A DNA stretch of 64,000 nucleotides from assembly GCF_012927455.1 (NCBI RefSeq), contig NZ_JABBPE010000016.1:496001-560000 (forward strand), written 5' to 3'. Positions 29,178 through 38,755 of the stretch are shown piece by piece (positions within the stretch are counted from its first letter, which is position 1; each line of letters starts with the position of its first letter). Both the position numbers and the translations under genes were made by a program. The DNA comes from Polaromonas sp. (lineage in GTDB: Bacteria > Pseudomonadota > Gammaproteobacteria > Burkholderiales > Burkholderiaceae_C). The notes under the pieces were generated by a model. That model searched no databases. It saw only the letters and a list, made by a program, of their open reading frames with translations, and was not told where the DNA came from.

Positions 29178-29840
29178 TTTTAGACCGTCAAAACAGGTGC
29201 TCAAAACCAGTTCGATGATCTGCGAATCGCTGTGCTGGCCGGCCATCTTGAGGAAATCCAGCACCGGGTCGCAGGCGCGTGCGTACAGGGTGTAAAGCAC
29301 GGCAATGGGCGGCAGCCTGGCATTGATGGCCCCCTGCGCCTGCGCCTGCTCGATCCAGCCGCCTATGCGCTCGCTGGCCTCCATCAGTCCATCCAGATAG
29401 GCTTTGTTGCGCATCAGCGCAGCGCGCAGGATGGAGTTCTGGCTTGGCAGCGAGGGCATTTGCCCGGCCAGTTGTAACGCCATCATCCAGCGCACCACCG
29501 CCTTGAGTTGCTCAAGCGCCGGCGCGTCGGCCGGCAGGCTGGCCAGAAAGCTTCGGGCCTGGCCCAACACCTGCACCATGGCTGCGGCAGCGAGGTCTTC
29601 CTTGCTGGAAAAGTGCTTGTACAGGCTGGCTTTGGCGATGCCCACCTCGGCCGCCACTTCGTCCACCGTCATCATGTCAAAGCCCTTTTCAGCCAGCAGC
29701 CGGGTGGCTGACTGAACGATCGCCGCTTCTCGAGCTTGCAGCATCTGCGCTTTGAAAGACGGCCTGGCCGGGCCGCCCTTAAGTGCGCTGATTTTCGCAG
29801 TGGCAGGCGTCGGGCTGAGCATGGCGGGGCTGTAAGACAT
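29169..29840 (-). CDS. TetR/AcrR-family transcriptional regulator
   Basis: A 223-residue regulator. The helix-turn-helix is residues ~40-85 (ATRLLAEKGFDMMTVDEVAA, then EVGIAKASLYKHFSSKEDL), preceded by a flexible 30-residue tail. The C-terminal ligand domain resembles that of regulators with TetR_C-type helices. Its final codons and TAG stop lie inside a dispersed repeat, so the native C-terminus may have been replaced. It is divergent from a small exported protein gene, with an inverted repeat between them that could be its operator. Confidence 0.9.
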   Translation of the reverse strand: MSYSPAMLSPTPATAKISALKGGPARPSFKAQMLQAREAAIVQSATRLLAEKGFDMMTVDEVAAEVGIAKASLYKHFSSKEDLAAAAMVQVLGQARSFLASLPADAPALEQLKAVVRWMMALQLAGQMPSLPSQNSILRAALMRNKAYLDGLMEASERIGGWIEQAQAQGAINARLPPIAVLYTLYARACDPVLDFLKMAGQHSDSQIIELVLSTCFDGLKGP

Positions 29841-29919
29841 GGCTGCATTTTAGACGTCGGCACGTTTTGCGTGTGATAACGCGAACAAGCCCATTCCTTT
29901 TTTGACTCTTCAGCCCATT

Positions 29920-29942
29920 GTGTTACTCCACAGTAATAACAC
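29920..29942. promoter_or_regulatory. Inverted repeat in the TetR/exported-protein divergent region
   Basis: TTACT-CCAC-AGTAA is a perfect inner inverted repeat (29923-29936), enclosed by GTGTTA and TAACAC. The position, about 80 bases upstream of the tetR-type start and 100 upstream of the divergent gene, suits an autoregulatory operator. Assignment to the TetR protein is inference. Confidence 0.45.
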
Positions 29943-30044
29943 TTTGTTCCAAAACTTCGTTTGCCAGCCGTTCGTCTTTACTTGTATGGTCAAAGTAGGA
30001 ATTCGTGTAATATTTTTTCACTGTGGTGGCAGTGGGAGCGCATC

Positions 30045-30596
30045 ATGAAAAGCAACGTGTCGTATGTTGGCGCCTGGCTTGCAGTGGCCAGCTTGGCTGT
30101 TGCACTCGCGTTTTCAGCGCCTAATGAGTCCAGTGTGATGGGACGCCTACCGGCCTTCATGGCGCAAACGCTGTTGCGCCAGCCGTTGGCCGTGCCGCAA
30201 GAGCTACCCGCCGACCGCACGCTGGCGCTCATCACCTTTCACCGCAGCCACCGGGAGCAGGCAGAAAGCTGGGTGCGCGGACTCAATTTACGTGAGGATT
30301 CCACGATAGCCTGGATGCGCCTGCCGGTCATTAACGATCCGGGTACGCCGACAGGTCGTGACGCGCTGGAAAATAAATTAAGGACGCTTTATCCCGCCGA
30401 GGCCGAACGCGCCAAACTGCTGCCGGTGTTCACCGATCGCGCCAGCTTTGTGCGCTCCGCGGGCCTCAATGGTGTGGATCAGCTTTCTGTCGTGGTCGTC
30501 AACCGCCAGGGCGAGGTACTGGCCCGGGTCGAGGGAGCGTTTGATCCCGAGAAGGCGCAAACGCTGCGCGCCACGCTGCGGGCGCCGGGGTTCTAG
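30045..30596 (+). CDS. Exported thioredoxin-like hypothetical protein
   Basis: A 183-residue protein with an N-terminal hydrophobic segment (residues 9-25; signal peptide or anchor). The rest (RTLALITFHRSHREQAESWV; LPVINDPGTP; KLLPVFTDRASFVRSAGL; LSVVVVNRQGEVLARVEGAF) has the layout of a thioredoxin-like fold related to YtfJ-type proteins but has no CxxC. GGGAG precedes the ATG at 30045. It faces the first of three histidine kinase genes, whose stop lies 3 bases beyond its own. Confidence 0.7.
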   Translation: MKSNVSYVGAWLAVASLAVALAFSAPNESSVMGRLPAFMAQTLLRQPLAVPQELPADRTLALITFHRSHREQAESWVRGLNLREDSTIAWMRLPVINDPGTPTGRDALENKLRTLYPAEAERAKLLPVFTDRASFVRSAGLNGVDQLSVVVVNRQGEVLARVEGAFDPEKAQTLRATLRAPGF

Positions 30597-30598
30597 GT

Positions 30599-33500
30599 TT
30601 AATCCTCCGGCGCCGAGGCGCCTAGCGTGAAGTAAAAGGTGGCGCCGCGCCCCACGGCGGACTCCCCCCAGATCGTGCCGCCGTGGCGCACCACAATGCG
30701 CTGCACCGTCGCCAGACCAATGCCGGTTCCGGAAAATTCCGACACACCGTGCAACCGTTGGAACGGCCCGAACAGCTTTTCGGCGTACCGCATGTCAAAG
30801 CCCGCGCCGTTGTCCCGCACAACGTATACCGTTTCGCCCTTGCTGCCGCGCTGCTGGCCAAAGCTGATCTCGCTGCGAGCCTGGCCGGCGCTGAACTTCC
30901 AGGCATTGCCCAACAAGTTGTCAAGCACCTGCTTGAGCAGGCGCGCGTCACCGTGCGCCTGCAGGCCTGGCTCGACCTGCAACTGCGTTGCCCTGCCGGG
31001 TTCGCGCTCCTGGCAGTCGTGCAGCAAGGCTTCGGCCAGTTCGCTGAGGTTGACCGGCTCCCAGCGCAGGCGGGAGCGCGCGACCTGCGCCAGCGTCAAC
31101 AGGGCGTCGATCAACTCGCCCATCTGACTTACTCCCTCGCGTAGGCGGCCGAGATAGTGCCGGCTGCTCTTGCTTAGCGAGTCTTCGGGCGTCTTGGCCA
31201 GAGCGCGCTCCAGCAGATCGCTGAATCCGTCAATGGCACTGAGTGGGCTGCGCAGGTCGTGCGAGACCGAATAGGAAAAGGCTTCTAACTCCTTGTTGGC
31301 ATATTCCAGCTGGGCGGTGCGCTGCTGCACGCGTTCTTCCAGGCTGGCATTGAGCTGCAGGATTTCCTCGCGCGCGCGCTTGCGCTCGCGGATGTCGGTG
31401 TTGATGCCGAGCACGCCGTTGACCTGGCCGTGCTCATCGCGCACCACGGTCCAGCGTGCCTCCACGTAGACGATCGAGCCATCACGGGCGCGCTGCTCCA
31501 GCTCGCCGCTCCAGTCCCCGCCGCGCGCCAGCGTCTGCTGCATGGCCGTGTCGAGCACCTGCGGATCCCGGTACATGTGCTCGGCCATGGTCTTGCCCAA
31601 CACTTCGTCGGCACTCCAGCCGTACAGGCGCTGCGCGCCCTGGTTCCAAAAGCGCAGTGTCAGGTCGAGGTTGCGCACCATGATGGCGTCCTGCGCCCTG
31701 TCCAGTAGCGAGGCCTGCTCGCGCAGCTGAGCCGCCGCTTGCCGCGCGGCCTCCTCGCTGCGGTGCCGCGCCAGCCGGGCGCGCAGGCTGCCTATGCCAA
31801 ACGCCAGGTTGTCGGCAAGCTCCTGCAGCAGCTTGATTTCTTCGCTGGCGAAATGCTGAACCTGCCCGGCGTACAGGCCGAGCACGCCAAAACTGCGCTG
31901 GCCGTCGCGCAAGGGCAGGAAGATGGCGCTGCGGTAACCGCGTTCCAGCGCGGCCTCACGACCATAAAATTGATTGTTGGCTTGGCTGATGTCGCCACTT
32001 TGCTGCGGCAGCCCGACGCGAATCGCCTGGCCTGCCAGGCCCAGATCGGTCGCATGGTCGTCACGCGAGCTGCGCGAGATCTCGGCAAGATAGCCGCGCT
32101 CGTCTCCGGCGTGGGCCATAGGCGCTATGGGCAAAAGCGCATCGTGCTGGGCGTAGCCGACCCAGGCCATGCGGTAGCTGCCGACCTCGACCGCCACGCG
32201 GCAAACCTCGGCCAGCATGCTGGCTTCGTCATTGATCTGGTTGATAGCCATGCTGAAGCGACTCAGCATCTGGAGCGCCCGGTTGGTGCTGGCCAAAGCC
32301 AGATCGGCCAGCTTGCTGGCTGTGATGTCGCGTGCCGTACCCACCACCCGCTCCAGTGCCCCTGCGGCATTGAACACCGGATAGGCGTGATCGCGGATCC
32401 AGCGCATCTTTCCCTCCGGAGTAACGATGCGGTACTGGGTATCGGACATCTCGCCCGCGCGAATGCGCTGCCTGGCCAGCGTCAGCAATTGCTTATCCTC
32501 GGGCCGCACGGCGTCGGCATAGGACTTGGGGTTGTCGTACAGGCTTTCGCAACTGCGCCCCCAGATCTTTTCATAGCCGGGGCTGACATAAAGTAATTGC
32601 CCGGTGTGCGGGTCCACGTTGTAAAACACGTCTTCGAGGTTTTCCGCGAGCTCGCGAAAGCGCGCCTCGCTGCCGACCAGCGCGGCATCGGCGCGCGCGC
32701 GCTCAAGCGCCAGCCGCGCCAATCGAGCCGCAGTGGCACTCAAATCGAGGTCTTTGGCCTGCGGTTTGCCAGGCGTTTGGCGATAAGTAGCCAGCGTGGC
32801 AAGCACTTCGTCATCGCTCGCCACCACCGGAAGGGACCAGCAGGCGCGCAGCCCGAGCGCCAGCAATTGCTGGCGAAACGCTTGCGTTATCGGGTCGTGC
32901 GCAACGTCTTCCACCACCACGGCTTCCTTGCGAAACGCTGCGGTGCCGCAAGGCCCTGTGCCGTCTTTGATCTGCTGGCTTTCCAGCGCCTGGCGGTAGC
33001 TTTCCGGCAAGCTGGGCGCCACGGCGTGACGCAAGCGCTGGCCATCGAGCAGCAAAATGGAGCTCACCGTGCCCGGCGCGTTTTTTTCCATCAGCCGCAC
33101 AATAGCTTCCAGTGATTGCCGCAGCGGGGCACCGCCTGCAATCAGCGCCAACACCTGTTCCTGCGCGCTGGCCAGGTTTTCTGCCGCCTTGAGCGCCGTG
33201 ATGTCGCTGAACACCACTACGCCACCCACCATCTGGTCGGCTTCGCGCAGCGGTCGGGTGCTGACCCGCAAGACCCGGTCTTCGGTGCCCGGCCGGCGCA
33301 TCACCAAGTCCCAGTTATCGATCACGGCCTCGCCCAGCGCCCTGGCCACCGGCCGTTCAGACGGCGGGTAGCTGGTCTTGCCGTCGAGCTGCAGCAAGTC
33401 GTGGTCGCGGCTCCAGTCCTCAAGTGAAGCGACGTCTTCGCGGGCCGGATGGAGCGCGCGCGCAGCGCGGTTGAGCAGCAGCAGGCGACCCGCCGTATCG

Positions 33501-34663
33501 GTGGCAACCACGCCCTCGCTCATGCTGTTGAAGATCAGCTCGCGCAGGGCGCGCTCCTTGTCGGCATGCTGCAGGGCGGCGTCACGCTCTTCGCGGCGTA
33601 GTTGCAGGGACCCGGCCATGCGGTTAAAGCTCAGTGCAATCTGGCCCAGCTCACCGTGCGAAGTAAATTCGCTGGCAATACGGGCCGCCAGATTGCCTTC
33701 AATCACCTCGCTGGCTTCCTTTAATATCGCCCGGGCCGGCCTGACAATCAGTCGTGCCCCGATCCACCAGGCGCAGCAGACGCCGAAAACCGCCATCCCC
33801 AACAAGGCGGCAATACTGCTGCGCAGATGTTCGCGTGGGCCGGCCGTGATGATGTCTCGTGGCACGCTGATGGCCACGAACAGTGCGTCACCCGCGGCGC
33901 CGCCAACCGGGGCATAGCCATAGACGCGCTCCACACCGAGGACATCCACGCCCTCGCGCACACCGGCCCGGCCGGACCTGGCGGCATCCAGCATGACCGC
34001 ATCCTGTTCCTGACTGCCCGGCAGGCCGGCGTCGGCTGGGTGGGCCGCCAGGATGGTGCCGCGGCTGTCGGTCACGCGCAACTGCGCGCCATCCATCAGC
34101 TGGACCTCTGCCAAAGCACCGGCCACCGCCGTGATGTCCACGGCGGCAAACGCCACCCCATTCAGCACTCCATCGCTGCCATGGACCGGCACGCCGAAAC
34201 CGATGCCTGGCCACCCGCTGCTGCGGCCCGTGCCGTACTGGCCCCCCGCAAACTTCTGGCCGGCCAGCACCTGCTTGAAGAAGGGCCTGTCGCCGGCGTA
34301 AACATCGGTGCCCGAATTCCGTGCGTTGCAGGTGACTTTTCCATCCAGGCCGGCGATGCCCAGGTTGCTGTAGCCGGGGGCCTGCGACTGCAAATCCTCC
34401 AGATACTGCACGCAGCGTTGGGTGCTGGTGTCCTTGACCGATGGCGCGCTGGCGATATTGCCGAGCAGCTGGGCCACCCGGTCGACCAGGCGCTGCTGGT
34501 GCGCGGCCGCCAGCAGCGCCGTCGATTGCAACGCGCCCTGCGCCAGCGCCACGTCGTCTTGCTGGTCTTTGGCGGCCGAGTAGGCAAACAAGCCAAAGAC
34601 CGGAAGTAGCGCAATCAGAACGAGCAGCACCAGGCGGGAACGAAGCCCTCCCAAACTCAGCAT
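30599..34663 (-). CDS. Large multi-sensor histidine kinase (Cache-HAMP-PAS-GAF-PAS-GAF-PAS-HK)
   Basis: A 1354-residue membrane kinase. In order: membrane span (8-31), periplasmic Cache-like region (~32-280) with GDRPFFKQVLAG, second span (~283-305), HAMP (~306-360), PAS (~370-490), GAF (~505-655), PAS (~665-785), GAF (~800-965), PAS (~980-1095), HisKA with phospho-acceptor His in SVSHDLRSPLSAIDGF (~1135), and HATPase with DNLLGNAWKFS, DNGAGFD and GTGIGLATVQRIV. No receiver domain. Start set at ATG 34663 (MLSLGGL); an earlier ATG adds 13 polar residues. It is the third kinase of a four-gene minus-strand locus without a response regulator. Confidence 0.9.
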   Translation of the reverse strand: MLSLGGLRSRLVLLVLIALLPVFGLFAYSAAKDQQDDVALAQGALQSTALLAAAHQQRLVDRVAQLLGNIASAPSVKDTSTQRCVQYLEDLQSQAPGYSNLGIAGLDGKVTCNARNSGTDVYAGDRPFFKQVLAGQKFAGGQYGTGRSSGWPGIGFGVPVHGSDGVLNGVAFAAVDITAVAGALAEVQLMDGAQLRVTDSRGTILAAHPADAGLPGSQEQDAVMLDAARSGRAGVREGVDVLGVERVYGYAPVGGAAGDALFVAISVPRDIITAGPREHLRSSIAALLGMAVFGVCCAWWIGARLIVRPARAILKEASEVIEGNLAARIASEFTSHGELGQIALSFNRMAGSLQLRREERDAALQHADKERALRELIFNSMSEGVVATDTAGRLLLLNRAARALHPAREDVASLEDWSRDHDLLQLDGKTSYPPSERPVARALGEAVIDNWDLVMRRPGTEDRVLRVSTRPLREADQMVGGVVVFSDITALKAAENLASAQEQVLALIAGGAPLRQSLEAIVRLMEKNAPGTVSSILLLDGQRLRHAVAPSLPESYRQALESQQIKDGTGPCGTAAFRKEAVVVEDVAHDPITQAFRQQLLALGLRACWSLPVVASDDEVLATLATYRQTPGKPQAKDLDLSATAARLARLALERARADAALVGSEARFRELAENLEDVFYNVDPHTGQLLYVSPGYEKIWGRSCESLYDNPKSYADAVRPEDKQLLTLARQRIRAGEMSDTQYRIVTPEGKMRWIRDHAYPVFNAAGALERVVGTARDITASKLADLALASTNRALQMLSRFSMAINQINDEASMLAEVCRVAVEVGSYRMAWVGYAQHDALLPIAPMAHAGDERGYLAEISRSSRDDHATDLGLAGQAIRVGLPQQSGDISQANNQFYGREAALERGYRSAIFLPLRDGQRSFGVLGLYAGQVQHFASEEIKLLQELADNLAFGIGSLRARLARHRSEEAARQAAAQLREQASLLDRAQDAIMVRNLDLTLRFWNQGAQRLYGWSADEVLGKTMAEHMYRDPQVLDTAMQQTLARGGDWSGELEQRARDGSIVYVEARWTVVRDEHGQVNGVLGINTDIRERKRAREEILQLNASLEERVQQRTAQLEYANKELEAFSYSVSHDLRSPLSAIDGFSDLLERALAKTPEDSLSKSSRHYLGRLREGVSQMGELIDALLTLAQVARSRLRWEPVNLSELAEALLHDCQEREPGRATQLQVEPGLQAHGDARLLKQVLDNLLGNAWKFSAGQARSEISFGQQRGSKGETVYVVRDNGAGFDMRYAEKLFGPFQRLHGVSEFSGTGIGLATVQRIVVRHGGTIWGESAVGRGATFYFTLGASAPED

Positions 34664-34753
34664 TGATTCATCCCGTGCAGCATGCTGCGCATCATGCCGC
34701 ACATCGCTGCGGATGACCAGAAGCCGGTGCGCCCGACAGCGTGCGATACCGCC

Positions 34754-36940
34754 CTAAAGCGTCTGCGCGCCCAGCGTGAAGTAAAACGTGGCGCCGCGCT
34801 CAGGCGCCGACTCAGCCCAGACCCGCCCGCCGTGGCGCGCCACAATGCGCTGCACCGTAGCCAGGCCAATGCCGGTGCCGGAAAATTCCGAGGCGGTATG
34901 CAGGCGCTGGAAAGGCCCGAAGAGCTTGTCCGCATAGGCCATGTCAAAGCCCGCGCCGTTGTCCTGCACTGCATAGACCGCTTCGCCGTCTGCACCGCTT
35001 TCGCGCCGAAAGCTGATGCGGGCTTGCGCCTGCTTGCCGCTGAACTTCCAGGCATTGCCCAACAAGTTATCAAGAAGCTGCTGCAGTAATTGCGTGTCGC
35101 CCTGGGCCAGCAGGGCCGGCTCGATATCGAGTGCTACCTGCCGGCCCGGCTCGCGCTCGCGGCAGCCGTCCAGCACTTTCTGCGCCAACGCGCTCAGGTC
35201 GACGCTGCACCAGCGCAAACTGGTGCGCGACAGCCGCGCCAGCGCCAACAAAGCGTCGATCAGCTCGCCCATCTGCATCACCCCGGCGCGAATGCGCGCC
35301 AGGTAGTGCGCGCTGCGTTCACTCGGTGCGCCCGCAGCCAGCGCCTTGCCAAGCAGGCCGCTGAAGCCGTCAATGCTGCTAAGCGGCGTGCGCAGGTCGT
35401 GCGACACCGAATACGAGAAAGCCTCCAGTTCCTTGTTGGCGGCTTGTAGCTGCGCGGTGCGCTGCAGCACCCGCTCTTCCAGGCTGCTGTTGAGGCGCAG
35501 AATTTCGCGTTGCTCCCGCTTGCGCTCGGTAATATCGCGGCAAGTGGTGAGGATCACTTGCCGCTCCCCCAGCAGGATGGGTGTGAGCAATACTTCCACC
35601 GGGAAGTCTTCCTGCTGGGCACTGCGGTTTATCCATTCAAACCTGTGGCTGCCATGGCGCAGGGCGGTGGCAATCATTTCATTGGCCTTTTCGCCAGAAG
35701 GCCGCCCGTCGGGCTGATTGGGCGGCGCGAGTTGGGCCGGTCGCTGCAACAAAATGTCTTGCTTCTCCGTGCAGCGCATCATGTTCACGGCCGCCTGGTT
35801 GCAATCAATAAACTGGCCTGTCTTCGGTTCCATCAGCAACAGCGCGTCGGCCGTCCTGTCAAATATCTCGCGAAAACGGTTTTCGCTTTCGCGCAACGCT
35901 GCATCAGACTTTTTGCTTTCACTTTTCTGTTTCGTGATGATGCCGTCAGCCCGGCGCACGATCATCAGCAAGGCGCCAAACAAAGCCAGCAGCAGTACCA
36001 CCACGAGGGCCAGGTTTTGATCGCCCAACGCCGTCATGCGGGTCTGCATGACGACATCATCTTGATCTGCCTTGGCGAGGTTATCGGCTGTCCATTTCTT
36101 GATGTCGATGGAGGTTGCCTTGATTTGTTGCAAAAAAGGCGTCACGTCGGAGAAAACCTCAAAGACACCCACGATGCGGTCGCTGCCGGGTCGCCGAACC
36201 GGAAAATAACTGGAAATCAGGTCGCGCTTTTCCACCACGCCTTCAAGGGCGCTGAACTTGTCCTGATAAGTCAGTTCACTCGTGGGCTTACCTTCCAAAG
36301 CCGCTCTGATCCAGCCGGTGTTGCCGGCCTTGTCTTCGCCGATCTGGGCGAGTTCGGAAGAGTAAAGGGTGAGGCCGCGCAAGTCGTAGACCTTGATCTT
36401 GGACACCGTGCTCCTTTTCAAGGCATCGTGCACGTTGGTGTTCAGCGCGGCGAAGCCCGGGATGCGCATAAATTGCTTCCCCAGTTCGGCAAGGCAGGCC
36501 TTCTTCTCCCGGGATGGTTTCATCTGGCCATCCTTCTCGTCCTTGACGTCGGCCATGGCGCGACACGCTTGCACCGGAATCTCCTGGGCCTTGGCCACGT
36601 AGGGAGCAAAATCTTTTTCCCACAGCGCGTTCGCAAACAGGTGCGTCAAATTGACGTTGCCCGATTCGTGAATGCTCAGCAGACTGCGCCGCGCCGCGTC
36701 GTCTTGCTGTTGTGCCAGGCGTTCCTGCGTCTGCTTGAAGAATTTGCCGTCTTCCGTGACGTGATGGACGAAGAAATTTTCTTGCTGCGCCATAAAGTAA
36801 AGCAGCGCTGCCGCCACTGGTACCAGCATGCCCAGGCTGGTCAGCGTGAAATAGCGTACCAGTTTGAAGCGGCTGCTCCCGTTTTCCCCGGCTTGGGGCT
36901 GCCCGGCTTTGCTGCCCTTGCCTATGCGTTTGAGGATCAT
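34754..36940 (-). CDS. Membrane histidine kinase with periplasmic sensor and PAS
   Basis: A 728-residue kinase: span 1 (~32-50), a large periplasmic region (~51-308) with Cys126/Cys149 and a Cache-like part (KIKVYDLRGLTLYSSELAQI), span 2 (~310-328), PAS (~350-475), HisKA with His514 in SVSHDLRTPLSSIDGF, and HATPase (DNLLGNAWKFS, DNGAGFD, GTGIGLATVQRIV). From about residue 480 the protein is nearly the same as the next upstream kinase, while the sensor parts do not resemble each other. Its start lies 86 bases after that kinase's stop. Confidence 0.92.
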   Translation of the reverse strand: MILKRIGKGSKAGQPQAGENGSSRFKLVRYFTLTSLGMLVPVAAALLYFMAQQENFFVHHVTEDGKFFKQTQERLAQQQDDAARRSLLSIHESGNVNLTHLFANALWEKDFAPYVAKAQEIPVQACRAMADVKDEKDGQMKPSREKKACLAELGKQFMRIPGFAALNTNVHDALKRSTVSKIKVYDLRGLTLYSSELAQIGEDKAGNTGWIRAALEGKPTSELTYQDKFSALEGVVEKRDLISSYFPVRRPGSDRIVGVFEVFSDVTPFLQQIKATSIDIKKWTADNLAKADQDDVVMQTRMTALGDQNLALVVVLLLALFGALLMIVRRADGIITKQKSESKKSDAALRESENRFREIFDRTADALLLMEPKTGQFIDCNQAAVNMMRCTEKQDILLQRPAQLAPPNQPDGRPSGEKANEMIATALRHGSHRFEWINRSAQQEDFPVEVLLTPILLGERQVILTTCRDITERKREQREILRLNSSLEERVLQRTAQLQAANKELEAFSYSVSHDLRTPLSSIDGFSGLLGKALAAGAPSERSAHYLARIRAGVMQMGELIDALLALARLSRTSLRWCSVDLSALAQKVLDGCREREPGRQVALDIEPALLAQGDTQLLQQLLDNLLGNAWKFSGKQAQARISFRRESGADGEAVYAVQDNGAGFDMAYADKLFGPFQRLHTASEFSGTGIGLATVQRIVARHGGRVWAESAPERGATFYFTLGAQTL

Positions 36941-37026
36941 TTTCTTGTCTTCGTGCCCAATGTGTCGACCCCAATTTCCGTGCCCGTTTTCAGTCGCAAC
37001 GGCCGGTACTTTTTGCCCCGCTTTGG

Positions 37027-38745
37027 CTAAAGCGCCTGCGTGCCCAATGTGAAGTAAAACGTGGCGCCGCCCCCCGGGAAGGACTCGGCCCAGACGCGGC
37101 CGCCGTGGCGCGCCACGATGCGCTGCACCGTCGCCAGGCCAATACCGGTCCCGGCAAAGTCTGCCGCGGTATGCAGGCGCTGAAAAGCGCCAAAGAGTTT
37201 TTCTGAATACGCCATGTCAAAGCCCGCGCCGTTGTCCTGCACGGCATACACCGCTTCGCCGTCCGCACCGCTGTCGCACCGAAAGCTGATGCGGGCTTGC
37301 GCCTGTTTGCCGCTGAACTTCCAGGCATTGCTCAGCAAGTTGTCCAGCAACTGCCGCAGCAGCAGCGCGTCACCCTGCACAACCATGTCAGGCTGGATGT
37401 CGAGCGCGACCTGCCGGTCGGGCTCGCGCTCGTGGGAAACGCTCAGTACCTTATGGGCTAGCGCACTGAGGTCAACGCTATCCCAGCGCAAGCTGGTACG
37501 CGAAAGCTGGGCCAGCGCCAGCAAGGCGTCGATCAGCTCGCCCATCTGCGAGGCCCCGGCGCGAATGCGCGCCAGGTAGTGTTGGCTGCGCTCGCTCGGT
37601 GCATTGGCGGCGATTTCCTTGCCGAGCAGACCGCTGAAGCCGGCAATGCTGCTCAGCGGCGTGCGCAGGTCGTGCGACACCGAATACGAGAAAGCCTCCA
37701 GTTCCTGGTTGGCCGCCTGCAGTTGGGCGGTGCGCTGTTGCACGCGCTCTTCCAGGCTGGCATTGAGGGCCAGGATTTCGTCGCGCGCCAGTTTTCGCTC
37801 GCTGATGTCGCGCATGCTGCCGATAAACTGGCGGCGCCCCTCAAGATAAAACTCCGAAATCCGCAGTTCCATAGGGAAAATCTCGCCATTGCTGCGCTGC
37901 GCTGTCACCTCCAGTTCAAGGCCTATAAGGTAGGCCTGGCCGGTATGCGGATAACGTTCAAGGTAACTGTCGAGCGCATGGCGATAGGCCTGCGGCATCA
38001 GCATTTTGATGTCGTGGCCGACCACCTGATCGGCCGTATGGCCGAAGAGCTTCGCGGCAGCGGGGTTGAAGGAATTTACGGTGCCGGCGGCCGTGACGGT
38101 GATGACCGCGTCGCCGATGGAGTTCATCGTGACTTCGGCGCGTTCTTTTTCATTGGCCAGCGTTGCCAGGGTCCGCTTCAGGGCGCGCACCGGATAAACA
38201 CGCAAAATCAGCAACACCATGGCGCCCAAAAAAAGGCTCAGCAGGCCCACCAGGGCGGTTTCAAGCAGCAAGGACTGCACATTGCGGAGGACCTCGTAAT
38301 GACCGACTACCTTGCCGGAATCCATCAGGGGGGCTTTGCGCGATATGACCAGAAGATGGTGCGGGTCAAGAGATTCGGCGGCTTCAGCCGCTTCCTCGGC
38401 CTCCGTGTGTTTCGCGTGCTCATCGGATTCCTTGGATTCGAAGCTTTGCACGATGACCCGGCCCGTGGCGTCCACGATCCGGCGCGATTCGGGCAAGCTC
38501 GTTTCGGTCATGTCCTTGATCAGTTCCTGCAACCGCGCCGCTTCAAACTGCCAATAGTCGGGGTTGGCGCTGATCACCCGTGAAAGGTTAGACGCGCCGT
38601 ATTTTGCTTCCTCGCGCATGGCCGCCAGATTGGACTGGAGCGCCTGCATAAGAAAACCCAGCGGCAAGGAAAGCGCAATTAAGCCCGCAATGACGCTGGC
38701 CCACCGGGTGGTGGTGCGGATCAGGTTGGCGTTGCGGTCTCTCAT
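37027..38745 (-). CDS. Membrane histidine kinase with short periplasmic sensor and PAS
   Basis: A 572-residue kinase: span 1 (~15-34), periplasmic region (~35-160) containing an acidic, His-containing stretch (ESDEHAKHTEAEEAAEAAES), span 2 (~163-182), FixL-like PAS (~200-320, GDAVITVTAAGTVNSFNPAA), HisKA with His358 in SVSHDLRTPLSSIAGF, and HATPase. The kinase core matches that of the following gene at most positions. It starts 10 bases after the binding-protein stop, so the two are surely co-transcribed, suggesting the binding protein supplies its signal (inference). Confidence 0.92.
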   Translation of the reverse strand: MRDRNANLIRTTTRWASVIAGLIALSLPLGFLMQALQSNLAAMREEAKYGASNLSRVISANPDYWQFEAARLQELIKDMTETSLPESRRIVDATGRVIVQSFESKESDEHAKHTEAEEAAEAAESLDPHHLLVISRKAPLMDSGKVVGHYEVLRNVQSLLLETALVGLLSLFLGAMVLLILRVYPVRALKRTLATLANEKERAEVTMNSIGDAVITVTAAGTVNSFNPAAAKLFGHTADQVVGHDIKMLMPQAYRHALDSYLERYPHTGQAYLIGLELEVTAQRSNGEIFPMELRISEFYLEGRRQFIGSMRDISERKLARDEILALNASLEERVQQRTAQLQAANQELEAFSYSVSHDLRTPLSSIAGFSGLLGKEIAANAPSERSQHYLARIRAGASQMGELIDALLALAQLSRTSLRWDSVDLSALAHKVLSVSHEREPDRQVALDIQPDMVVQGDALLLRQLLDNLLSNAWKFSGKQAQARISFRCDSGADGEAVYAVQDNGAGFDMAYSEKLFGAFQRLHTAADFAGTGIGLATVQRIVARHGGRVWAESFPGGGATFYFTLGTQAL

Positions 38746-38755
38746 GGAAATTTTC

